From Ensifer sp. USDA 6670 (lineage in GTDB: Bacteria > Pseudomonadota > Alphaproteobacteria > Rhizobiales > Rhizobiaceae), in contig ATWE01000029.1 in the NCBI GenBank assembly GCA_000421085.1, forward strand, positions 1 to 40,116: a DNA stretch of 40,116 nt, in the 5' to 3' direction. The notes beneath the pieces were generated by a model, which had not been told where the DNA came from, did no database searches, and worked only from the letters and a program-made list of their open reading frames with translations. How positions within the stretch are numbered: the first letter of the stretch is position 1; each line of letters opens with the position of its first letter. Positions 1 through 6,879 of this stretch are shown piece by piece. The position numbers and the translations under genes are program-made.

Positions 1-685
<685 letters not shown>

Positions 686-748
686 CTACTGCCTTACTTT
701 CAAATAGTTAGATCTGGAAATTGACCATATGGTTTAACGAACAACTCG

Positions 749-764
749 TGTCCCTAAGCCGACA
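749..764 (-). promoter_or_regulatory. NifA upstream activator sequence (TGT-N10-ACA) of nifH
   Basis: The bases are TGT CCCTAAGCCG ACA, an exact match to the NifA-binding consensus. It lies about 90 bp upstream of the -24 element, the normal distance for loop-mediated activation. Homologous sites occur in the duplicated units at 4230 and 6355. Confidence 0.88.
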
Positions 765-1011
765 AGGGCTACGGACAGTGTCGTATGGCGGTTGTCACGC
801 GCGCCAGAAATCGATCAGCGAGTTTGCCGCCGCGCGTGGAAGCCCTTGTGACCGGGCGACGACACGCCGAGTGGCCCACTGGAGAGTCGATGATGCTGTA
901 CGGGCTGCTTTGGGTAGCGGCTCCTTTTTGCGCCATCCTCGTGATCGGGAACGACAGAATTTCTGCCGCATATGCTTAGCAGCTGTGAATGCGAGTGCAT
1001 CCCCGCCGCGG
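765..1011. other. Intergenic stretch between the nifH control region and the rpoN terminator
   Basis: I find no credible gene here; open frames on both strands lack family resemblance and start signals. The nifH-proximal part is similar to the sequence just upstream of the NifA sites in the repeat units at 4200 and 6330. The conserved block therefore extends beyond the promoter. Confidence 0.5.
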
Positions 1012-1046
1012 GGAACAAAAGAGAGCGGCCCGGCAAAGCGGGCCGC
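1005..1046 (-). terminator. Probable rho-independent terminator of rpoN
   Basis: An 8-bp GC stem (gcggcccg / cgggccgc, 1025-1032 and 1039-1046) with a 6-base loop lies 87 bp beyond the rpoN stop. On the minus strand it is followed by a T-rich run (TCTCTTTTGTT). Confidence 0.7.
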
Positions 1047-1132
1047 GCCAACTGCGCTGATGTGCAATGTTGCCCCAGGGGGCGCCGGAACCGCGTGGAA
1101 CTGCTCGAGCACTTGCGGGCTGCCGGCATCCC

Positions 1133-2638
1133 TTAGAGCCCCTTGGCCTTCGCCAGTGCACGCTTCTCGCGGCGGCGCCGGAAGGAGGATGGGATGTTCA
1201 TCGCTTCGCGATATTTTGCGACCGTGCGCCTGGCGATGTCTACGCCTTCTTTCTTGAGGCGGTCGACGATTGCGTCATCCGAAATCACGGCCTCGACGCT
1301 TTCCTGATCGATCATTATGCGGATGCGATGGCGCACCGATTTGGCCGAATGGGCATCGCCGTCCTCGGCCGAACGGATCGAGGCCGTGAAGAGATCTTTC
1401 AGCGGGAACACCCCGCGCGGGGTGAGCATGTATTTGTTGGATGTGACCCGGCTCACGGTCGATTGGCTCATGTTGATCGCATCCGCGACGATCTTGAGGT
1501 TCAGCGGGCGCAGGTGGCTGACGCCGTGGATGAGGAAGGCTTCCTGCTGCCGGACGATTTCGGCTGTCACTTTTATGATCGTTTTGGTGCGCTCTTCGAG
1601 GCTGTCCGTCAGCCAGTCGGCACTTTGCAGGCATTCATTGAGGAATGTCTGCTCGCCGCTGTTCTTTCCGCAGGAGCGGGATAACTCTGCGTAATAGTCG
1701 TGCTTGACGAGAACCCGCGGCAGGTCGCCGGAACTGAGCTCCACGGACCAGCCGCCATCAGGCGCGACCCGCACCACGACATCGGGAGTAATGGTCTCGG
1801 AAACATTGGTTTCGAAGCAGGTGCCCGGCTTCGGGTCGAGCTTGCGGATCTCGGAGAGCATGTCGATGAGATCTTCCTCGTCGACGCCGCAGATCTTCTT
1901 GAGGCTTGCGAAATCGCGCCGTGCCAGGAGCTCGAGATTGGCCACGAGCGCTTCCATCGCCGGATCGAAACGGTTGCGGGCGCGCAGCTGAATGGTAAGA
2001 CATTCGCCAAGCGTGCGCGCGAAGATGCCCGGCGGATCGAACTGCTGCAGAACATGGAGCACACGCTCCACCTCCTTGACTGCCACACCCAGTTGAGCCG
2101 CCGTCTCGGTGAGGTCGGCGTGGAGATAGCCGGCGTCGTCGAGCTGGCCTATCAGGTACTGGGCGATCAGCCGATCGGAGGCAGCACCAAGCGCGAAGGG
2201 AAGCTGCTCGATGAGCGTCTCCCTCGGTGTCTTGCGGTAGGCAACGAAATCTTCGAGATCGGATCGCTCGCCGCCGCCGGCACCCGGCCTTGATTTCCAC
2301 TGCTCGAGGAGCTCGGGCGCATCCGCCCGCTGCGGTCTCGGAGCGTCCGGGAAGACGTTGGCAAAATCGGCATCGAGGCCATCACTGAGCCTCTCGCCGT
2401 ACCTCGACATGGCGCTGTCGACGTCGTCGAATTCCCTGTCGGCCTTCCGATGCGGGGCCGCCATGAATGCGTCATCGGGCGGAGGGGCCTCCAGGAGCGG
2501 GTTCTGTTCGATCTCTTGCGCGATGAACTGGCTGAGTTCCAGATGGTTCATCGCAATCAGCCGCATCAACTTCATCAACTGCGGCGACATAGTCAGCGAC
2601 TGCGACTGTTTTAACTGAAGGCTGAGGGAAGATGCCAT
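1133..2638 (-). CDS. rpoN: RNA polymerase sigma-54 factor RpoN (symbiotic-plasmid copy)
   Basis: Sigma-54 directs RNA polymerase to -24/-12 promoters and needs an activator such as NifA to open them. The 501-residue product has the Gln/Leu-rich region I at its start (LSLQLKQSQSLTMSPQLMKL), an acidic region II around residues 60-120, the core-binding and helix-turn-helix region, and the RpoN box ARRTVAKYRE at about 469-478. Rhizobia such as NGR234 and R. etli carry a second rpoN on the symbiotic plasmid; this looks like such an rpoN2. It is downstream of and co-oriented with a nifH 5' fragment (2773), and in turn lies upstream of nifH. The start is the first codon of the conserved region I; the ribosome binding site (ACGGGAG) is weak and about 12 bases away. 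Confidence 0.95.
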   Translation of the reverse strand: MASSLSLQLKQSQSLTMSPQLMKLMRLIAMNHLELSQFIAQEIEQNPLLEAPPPDDAFMAAPHRKADREFDDVDSAMSRYGERLSDGLDADFANVFPDAPRPQRADAPELLEQWKSRPGAGGGERSDLEDFVAYRKTPRETLIEQLPFALGAASDRLIAQYLIGQLDDAGYLHADLTETAAQLGVAVKEVERVLHVLQQFDPPGIFARTLGECLTIQLRARNRFDPAMEALVANLELLARRDFASLKKICGVDEEDLIDMLSEIRKLDPKPGTCFETNVSETITPDVVVRVAPDGGWSVELSSGDLPRVLVKHDYYAELSRSCGKNSGEQTFLNECLQSADWLTDSLEERTKTIIKVTAEIVRQQEAFLIHGVSHLRPLNLKIVADAINMSQSTVSRVTSNKYMLTPRGVFPLKDLFTASIRSAEDGDAHSAKSVRHRIRIMIDQESVEAVISDDAIVDRLKKEGVDIARRTVAKYREAMNIPSSFRRRREKRALAKAKGL

Positions 2639-2689
2639 GCTAACTCGACGCTCCCGTCAATATCGCCGAAGCGGTGTGTGCGATGTGCC

Positions 2690-2773
2690 CAGGTTAGGGC
2701 GAGTGCACTTTGGAGGTTGTAGACTTGCGTGTATCCCCTTGTCGCAGAACCCAATCTGGCGCAGAGCTGCCAT
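2690..2773 (-). pseudogene. nifH 5' fragment upstream of rpoN
   Basis: The ATG at 2773 opens MAALRQIGFCDKG, the NifH N-terminus with changes in the P-loop. After a small frame loss the DNA still matches [17 protein letters not shown] (ggcaagtctacaacctcc is recognisable). Homology ends shortly before rpoN. It is a non-functional remnant joined upstream to a fixK fragment. Confidence 0.75.
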
Positions 2774-2814
2774 GTGATTTCCTTCAGCGCCCGAAGACGG
2801 CCAGGTGTTGTTTC

Positions 2815-3021
2815 CGTGGATGGCTTCGGGAGATGAAAGGATACGACCAGCCGGCGCACGGCTCCGGTCGAAACCTGATAGCACTTGTCGTTCAGATCAT
2901 CCTGGGCATAGATCTCGCGACCCGGCTTGTAGGTGGCGACCAGATGGGGCCCAGAAATAGGAGCCGGGCCAAGGTGTTCGGCGTCGTTGGACTGTGGTTT
3001 GGCTTGTGCAGCGGCGTACAT
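2815..3021 (-). pseudogene. fixK 5' fragment (Crp/Fnr family), minus-strand copy
   Basis: It starts MYAAAQAKPQ and continues through LVATYKPGREIYAQDDLNDKC, the cyclic-nucleotide-binding-like domain of FixK, the Crp/Fnr activator of microaerobic genes. About nine residues expected between GAVR and VVSFHLP are missing. After VVSFHLP the frame turns into unrelated sequence and then the nifH fragment. The DNA-binding domain is absent, so this cannot act as FixK. Its first 60 bp and its leader are repeated in inverted orientation at 3661-3810. Confidence 0.78.
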
Positions 3022-3115
3022 GGATTATTCCCCGTTCGATGTGGGGACAGATTGGCAATTCGCATAACTTGGAAAAATTCGGTTAGATCACTAAGGGAAA
3101 CTACCTAGCTGCTTC
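2966..3115. repeat. Left arm of a 150-bp inverted repeat (fixK leader and start)
   Basis: The leader gatgtggggacagattggca and the first 19 codons of fixK here match the reverse complement of 3661-3810 at roughly 90% or better by eye. The arms point outwards and enclose the fixJ remnant. Confidence 0.8.
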
Positions 3116-3119
3116 AGAA

Positions 3120-3480
3120 ACGGGGTTCTCGTCACGGACCTGAGAATGCCTGACATGTCCGGTGTAGAGCTTCTGCGCAATTTCGGCGATCACAAGATCA
3201 ATACCGTCGATCGTGATCACCGGGCACGGCGACGTGGCCCTGGCGGTGGAAGCCATGAAGGCGGGGGCGGATTTCGGGACTGTCAGGATTCTGTGCGTGA
3301 GGCCGCTGAGCGAGAGAGAACGCCAGGTGCTCTCCGCAGTCGCGGGACTTCCCAACAAATCGCCTATGATCTGGACATCAGCCCACGCACCGTCGAGGCG
3401 CACCGCGCCAATGTGACGGCCAAGATGAAGGCGAAGAGCCTTCCCCATCTCGTGCAGGGCTGTCCGGAAAAATTCATGCA
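3120..3480 (+). pseudogene. fixJ remnant (response regulator), internally deleted and frameshifted
   Basis: FixJ is the response regulator that activates nifA and fixK at low oxygen. Here the receiver-domain segment DLRMPDMSGVELLRN (with the phosphoacceptor Asp) is followed in another frame by VITGHGDVALAVEAMKAGA. After a deletion of roughly 50 codons come LSERERQVLSAV and then DLDISPRTVEAHRANV, the LuxR-type helix-turn-helix. At least three frame changes and the missing 5' end make it a pseudogene. It sits between two inverted fixK starts. Confidence 0.82.
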
Positions 3481-3660
3481 TAGCGGAAGACCATTTGGTT
3501 TGGGATGGTCCGGGGTTTTGGCCGGCTTGGATTGACCGGCGGCGGGACACGACCCGATACTGCTGGTTGATGGCCTGTCGGCCCTTCAGCAACGTGTGGA
3601 CAACACGACATTGACGAAGCCGTTCACCGGTGCCTGCTTGGCGTGATCAACAGCCCGATC

Positions 3661-3810
3661 GAAGCAGGTAGGTAGTTTCCCTTAGTGATCTAACCGAATT
3701 TTTCCAAGTCACGCGAATTGCCAATCTGTCCCCACATCAAAGGGGGATAATCCATGTACGCCGCTGCACCAGCCAAACCACAGTCCATCGAGGCCGAACA
3801 CCTTGGACCG
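3661..3810. repeat. Right arm of the 150-bp inverted repeat (fixK leader and start)
   Basis: Reverse complement of 2966-3115. It contains the same fixK leader and start codon region, reading rightwards. Confidence 0.8.
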
Positions 3811-3840
3811 AAATACGTCGATCGCATCAATGCTTTGTGA
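3754..3840 (+). pseudogene. fixK 5' fragment, plus-strand copy (28 codons)
   Basis: MYAAAPAKPQSIEAEHLGP is the FixK N-terminus. After 19 codons the frame leaves FixK, reads KYVDRINAL and stops. The leader ending in agggggataatcc keeps a ribosome-binding-like sequence. It is a remnant. Confidence 0.75.
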
Positions 3841-3853
3841 TGACGTCAGTGGT

Positions 3854-3869
3854 TGGCACGGTTGATGCT
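3854..3869 (+). promoter_or_regulatory. Candidate sigma-54 promoter before the first fixA fragment
   Basis: TGGCACGGTTGATGCT has GG and GC 10 bases apart (3855-3856 and 3867-3868), with ATGC instead of TTGC at -12. It lies 55 bp before the ATG of the fixA fragment at 3924. I see no exact TGT-N10-ACA site upstream. Neither the second fixA fragment nor the true fixA has an equivalent, so this may be a relic of an ancestral fixA promoter. Confidence 0.4.
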
Positions 3870-3923
3870 GGAAGAGACAGAAACGCTGGCACACATAATA
3901 TGATTGGAGCCTGGAGAAATAGC

Positions 3924-4040
3924 ATGCACCTCGTAGTCTGTATCAAGCAGGTGCCGGATTTCTGCGCGAATAGGCATCCGGTGACGAACACGATCATGCA
4001 CCAGGGCGTGCCGACCGCTACCAACCCCCACGCCTCGAGC
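3924..4040 (+). pseudogene. fixA 5' fragment (unit 1)
   Basis: [13 protein letters not shown] matches the first residues of FixA (true gene at 8301). A one-base insertion in the following codons (gatttctgc for gattctgc) shifts the frame. DNA similarity fades near 4040. It is a remnant. Confidence 0.8.
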
Positions 4041-4229
4041 GGCCTTCATCGCGCCCTGGCCGGCAGCTCGCGCGGTCAGCCGCCGGGCGAGTTAACATGC
4101 TCTGCCCTCTCCAAAGTGCCCACCATTGCCACTGCGGCATTCTCCGCTCCATCGCTTCAGCGCCCTAAGCGAAGAAGCTCCGGCGTCGAGCGGACGACTG
4201 CCGCGTCCATACGACATTGTCCGCCGCCT

Positions 4230-4245
4230 TGTCGGATTCTCGACA
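4230..4245 (+). promoter_or_regulatory. NifA upstream activator sequence in unit 1
   Basis: TGT CGGATTCTCG ACA is an exact TGT-N10-ACA, about 90 bp upstream of the damaged -24/-12 element at 4334. It could still bind NifA as a decoy even if its promoter is dead. Confidence 0.75.
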
Positions 4246-4333
4246 CAGGTTATTCCTTCAACCATATCGTCAATTTCCCGATCTAACTCTCTGAAAAACA
4301 GCCAGTAGCTTTATTTCAGACACTCCTGCGGCC

Positions 4334-4349
4334 TGGCAGACTTTTGCCC
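4334..4349 (+). promoter_or_regulatory. Damaged sigma-54 promoter in unit 1 (spacer one base short)
   Basis: TGGCAGACTTTTGCCC corresponds to the nifH promoter TGGCACGACTTTTGCA with one base lost from the spacer. GG and GC are now 9 bases apart. Sigma-54 promoters are highly sensitive to this spacing, so I expect little or no activity. Confidence 0.8.
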
Positions 4350-4430
4350 GATCACCCCTGCTGGGCCCGCATGCTGTTGCGCATTCATGTGTCCGAACAT
4401 CGAAATAGTTTAAACAACAAAGGAAGCAAG

Positions 4431-4550
4431 ATGGCAGCTCTGCGTCAGATCGCGTTCTACGGCAAGGGTGGTGGTATCGGCAAGCCCAAGCGAAAGCCCA
4501 AGCAGAAGCCCAAGCAGAAACCCAAGCAGAAACCCAGCAGAAGCTGGTAG
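4431..4550 (+). CDS. 39-residue chimera: NifH N-terminus fused to a KPKQ repeat tail
   Basis: The ATG, with aaaggaag upstream, opens [18 protein letters not shown]: the NifH start with one extra Gly in the P-loop. After the P-loop Lys the frame becomes four-residue repeats KPKR/KPKQ and ends SRSW. The repeat is encoded by a 12-bp tandem (aagcccaagcag and variants). The leader is the nifH leader with GTTTAAAC. It could make a short, very basic peptide if the damaged promoter at 4334 or read-through gives transcript. More likely it is a remnant expanded by slippage. Presence of the reading frame is certain; function is unknown. Confidence 0.45.
   Translation: MAALRQIAFYGKGGGIGKPKRKPKQKPKQKPKQKPSRSW
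4481..4545 (+). repeat. 12-bp tandem repeat, about five units
   Basis: Units aagcccaagcga, aagcccaagcag (twice) and aaacccaagcag, followed by a degenerate last copy. It encodes (Lys-Pro-Lys-Gln)n in the chimeric ORF at 4431. Confidence 0.9.
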
Positions 4551-4636
4551 CCATCGAAATACAAACGCTACAAAGTGCCGTTTAAACTGCTAGTGGATTG
4601 TCCTGGTTTTCGTTCATGAAAGGGAGCACCCATAAT

Positions 4637-4927
4637 ATGAACGTCGATACGTCCACTTTCCTCGAAATCGGCCGAACCGGTCATCGTCAAATTCTCGAAA
4701 CAAGGGTGCCGGCCGTGCGAGATGATGGCACCCTTCTTCGAAGAAATCGCCACCGAGCTTGCTGGCAAGGCCAAGGCCGTCAAGCTCGACATCCTCGAAA
4801 ACCCGAGCTCGCGGCGCAGTATGGCATACGCGGGAGCCGGACGCTTGCGATATTCAAGGGTGGTGAAGTCGCCGACATCATAGTCGGAGCCCCACCGGTA
4901 CTCCGCTCCTTGGATTTTGAAGATGGT
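4637..4927 (+). pseudogene. Thioredoxin-like gene, copy 1 (frameshifted)
   Basis: Three reading frames together give the family sequence: AEPVIVKFSKQGCRPCEMM, then FFEEIATELAGKAKAVKLDILEN, then after one missing base PELAAQYGIRGSRTLAIFKGG. The active-site equivalent is C-R-P-C, and the position of the usual cis-proline is Arg. The 5' part is degenerate. It is a decayed sister of the intact gene at 4950. Confidence 0.8.
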
Positions 4928-4949
4928 TTAAACAACAAAGGCGCCACGG

Positions 4950-5339
4950 ATGGACACCCCTCCCCATAAGCAGCTCACGGCTATTGTGAAAGTCGGTACT
5001 GCCAATTTCCCGGAAGAAGTTCTGAAGTCGGCCGAACCGGTCATCGCCATCTTCTCAACAGAAGGGTGCGGGCCGTGCGAGGGAATTGAAACCGACCTCG
5101 AACACATGGCCACTGAGCTTGCTGGCAAGGCCAAGGTCGTCAAGATCGACATCGTCGAAACCCCCGAACTTGCGAAGCAGTATGGCATACGCGGTAGCCT
5201 GACGCTTGCCATATTCAAGGATGGTGATCTCATCGACATCATGGTCGGAGCACAACCGGGACTCGATAGCTGGATTTTGCTGTTCAAACAACGAAGGACA
5301 CAAGGTGACCACGACTCCAAAGGAGCACCACATTCCTAG
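4950..5339 (+). CDS. Thioredoxin-like protein, copy 2 (intact, CGPC)
   Basis: 129 residues with one thioredoxin fold: beta strand VIAIFSTEG, active site C40-G-P-C43, helix, then AKVVKIDIVETPELAKQYGIRGS and LTLAIFKDGDLIDIMVGA. Two features differ from ordinary thioredoxins: the residue before CGPC is Gly rather than Trp, and the cis-proline position reads S-L-T instead of I-P-T. Redox activity may therefore be altered. The last 20 residues (FKQRRTQGDHDSKGAPHS) look like read-through of old leader sequence. The leader GTTTAAACAACAAAGG at 4926 is shared with nifH. Its place between nif promoter copies suggests a role in fixation, which is inference. Confidence 0.75.
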   Translation: MDTPPHKQLTAIVKVGTANFPEEVLKSAEPVIAIFSTEGCGPCEGIETDLEHMATELAGKAKVVKIDIVETPELAKQYGIRGSLTLAIFKDGDLIDIMVGAQPGLDSWILLFKQRRTQGDHDSKGAPHS

Positions 5340-5419
5340 CGGGAATTCGTTGGAGCACGATTGGCCGCATGACGGCTCACGAGAACTCGAAAACGTCGCG
5401 TCGTCAGGCGCGCGCATCG

Positions 5420-5490
5420 ATCCTAGCGGCTTCCCATGTTCAAGGGTGGGGAAGTCGTCTGCGTCGGAGCCGGCCCACTCCCCTCCTGGA
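5420..5490 (+). pseudogene. Thioredoxin-like C-terminal remnant
   Basis: MFKGGEVVCVGAGPLPSWIF resembles the end of the intact copy (IFKDGDLIDIMVGAQPGLDSWI). It is followed by the leader-like ttcgaacacaaaggaatcacg. No N-terminal half is recognisable in 5340-5419. This shows the tandem array once had at least four members. Confidence 0.6.
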
Positions 5491-5540
5491 TTTTTCGAAC
5501 ACAAAGGAATCACGATGGACACCAATCTCATGAGCACCCC

Positions 5541-5783
5541 ATGTCTAATGTGAAAGTCGGTGCTGTCAATTTCTTGGAAGAAGTTCTGAAGTCGGCCGGA
5601 CCGGTCGTCGTCATCTTCTCAACAGAAGGGTGCCCGCCGCGCAAGGCAATTGCACCCTTCCTCGAAGAAATCGCCACCGAGCTTGCTGGCAAGGTCAAGA
5701 TCATCAAGCTCGACATCGTCGGCGGACCGCACGGCACACTCCGCTACTGGATTTCGGAGGCGCTGGCGAGTCTCCGGACTTGA
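5541..5783 (+). CDS. Thioredoxin-like protein, copy 3 (80 aa, active site lost, C-terminus truncated)
   Basis: MSNVKVGAVNFLEEVLKSAGPVVVIFSTEGCPPRKAI aligns with copy 2, but CGPC has become C-P-P-R, losing the second cysteine. After KIIKLDIVGG the frame leaves the family (PHGTLRYWISEALASLRT) and stops, so the last two beta strands are missing. An upstream ATG at 5516 with AAAGGAA opens a different frame that stops at 5554. It is probably a pseudogene, although the reading frame is open. Confidence 0.5.
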   Translation: MSNVKVGAVNFLEEVLKSAGPVVVIFSTEGCPPRKAIAPFLEEIATELAGKVKIIKLDIVGGPHGTLRYWISEALASLRT

Positions 5784-5797
5784 ACGCAGGAGTAGGA

Positions 5798-5818
5798 AAG
5801 CCCGGCTTGGCCGGGCTT
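5798..5818 (+). terminator. Hairpin after the thioredoxin-like array
   Basis: A perfect 9-bp stem (aagcccggc / gccgggctt) with a 3-base loop lies 15 bp after the stop at 5783. The following sequence is only moderately T-rich, so termination is likely but not certain. Confidence 0.55.
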
Positions 5819-6036
5819 CCGTTCGGCTAAACAGACGGGCAGCCGGCTAATTGCCTTAACCTTCCCTGGCGCTTGCCGCGGTCTCGTTCGCCACGCCGGA
5901 CGGCCCTATTATAGGAAATCGTTGGTCCGGCTTTCGCCGGCGCCTTTTGCCCGCATCGCCGATGGCAGGCGTCCGAGCGCCCGCTGGACGAGCCGGAAAC
6001 GCTGGCACACATGTGATTGGAGCCTGGAGAGACACT

Positions 6037-6160
6037 GTGCACTTCCTAGTCTGTATCAAGCAGGTGCCGGATTCTGCGCAAATACGCGTCCATCCGGTGA
6101 CAAACACGATCCTGCACCCGGGCGTGAACCATTATCAAACCCCACGCCTCGAGGGGGCCT
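6037..6160 (+). pseudogene. fixA 5' fragment (unit 2)
   Basis: The start codon is GTG where fixA has ATG. The frame reads [30 protein letters not shown], an almost unbroken FixA N-terminus of about 30 residues, then diverges. The upstream block aaacgctggcacacatgtga is identical to that before the true fixA. Confidence 0.8.
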
Positions 6161-6354
6161 CATCGCTCCCTCGCCGTCAGGGTCGCAGCCAGCCGCCGGG
6201 CGCGTTGACAGGCTCTGCCCTCTCCAAAGTGCCCGCCATTGCCGCGGCATTCTCCGCCTCGTCACTTCAGCCTCCTGTAGGCGAAAGAGACCCCGCCGTC
6301 GAGCGGATCATTTCTGCAGCCCCACAACCGAACATACGACATTATCCGTCGGTT

Positions 6355-6370
6355 TGTCGGCTCCTCGACA
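6355..6370 (+). promoter_or_regulatory. NifA upstream activator sequence in unit 2
   Basis: TGT CGGCTCCTCG ACA, an exact TGT-N10-ACA about 70 bp upstream of the intact -24/-12 promoter at 6440. Confidence 0.85.
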
Positions 6371-6439
6371 AGGCTTGCCCCCTAACTCTGCCGTCATTTC
6401 CCGGCCTAACTATCTGAAAATTGTAGCACCTCTTCAGCC

Positions 6440-6455
6440 TGGCACGACTTTTGCA
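6440..6455 (+). promoter_or_regulatory. Intact sigma-54 promoter (captured nifH promoter) upstream of the ATPase and fixABCX
   Basis: TGGCACGACTTTTGCA is identical to the true nifH promoter, with GG (6441-6442) and GC (6453-6454) 10 bases apart. The nearest intact downstream genes are the AAA+ ATPase (6880) and fixABCX (8301). I find no -24/-12 element with correct spacing closer to fixA, so this is the best candidate for NifA control of all five genes. Confidence 0.85.
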
Positions 6456-6533
6456 CAATCACCCCTGGGTCCGCATGCTGTTGCAGCATTCATCCCGAAC
6501 GACGGAAACGGTTCAATGAACGAAGGACACAAG

Positions 6534-6690
6534 ATGGCAGCTCTGCGTCAAATCGCGTCCTTCGGTAAGGGGTATAGTCTACGACCTGCCAAAATACACT
6601 CGCCGCCCTTGGTCGACCTGGGGCAATCATCCCCGGCTGCGATCTCAAGGCGGACTCCCCGTCTGAACGCGAAGGCGCAGGAATTGAAAT
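6534..6690 (+). pseudogene. nifH 5' fragment (unit 2)
   Basis: MAALRQIASFGKG is the NifH start. Small deletions then scramble the frame, but the DNA still shows the LVDLGQ segment, the GCDPKADS segment (ggctgcgatctcaaggcgga) and LNAKAQ (ctgaacgcgaaggcgcag). This fragment keeps part of the stretch deleted from the nifH at position 1-562. The open frame runs to 6725 without NifH similarity. Confidence 0.8.
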
Positions 6691-6879
6691 CCGTTCGGCG
6701 CGTGCGACTGGCCCAGTTGTTCTAATGAATGCCAGAGCTCGGTGAGAGACGCTGCTCGATGGGAATTCAAATCAGGACCGTAGGGTTGGGAATGCTGAGT
6801 TTGGAGAGAAACCTGATGCGAATGCTGTTTTTAGAGACCCAGACCTTCCACTCAACTCCACTTTCAAAGGAAGATCGTC

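Larger units (their letters stand above)
3885..4460. repeat. Repeat unit 1: fixA start / nifH upstream region / nifH promoter / nifH start
   Basis: It begins with gaaacgctggcacaca before the fixA start, runs through about 390 bp of spacer, a NifA site and a -24/-12 element, and ends in the first codons of nifH. Unit 2 at 5995-6570 has the same order with many substitutions and small indels. The promoter part also matches the true nifH upstream region (rc of 563-800), including the shared words ccatacgac and cacccctgc. It contains no intact gene. Confidence 0.85.
5995..6570. repeat. Repeat unit 2: fixA start / nifH upstream region / nifH promoter / nifH start
   Basis: Same order as unit 1 (3885-4460). 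The words ctctgccctctccaaagtgcc and ctgtatcaagcaggtgccgg are shared exactly or nearly so. Here the NifA site and the -24/-12 promoter are intact. Direct repeats this long, about 2.1 kb apart, would allow deletion or amplification of the thioredoxin array between them. Confidence 0.85.

Noticed and set aside
721..1684. Plus-strand open frames of 178 and 205 codons
   Set aside because: They overlap the nifH control region and the end of rpoN in antisense, without recognisable domains.
4481..4545. 12-bp repeat array as a CRISPR or iteron array
   Set aside because: The units are contiguous without spacers, in frame, and encode KPKQ. It is a coding minisatellite.
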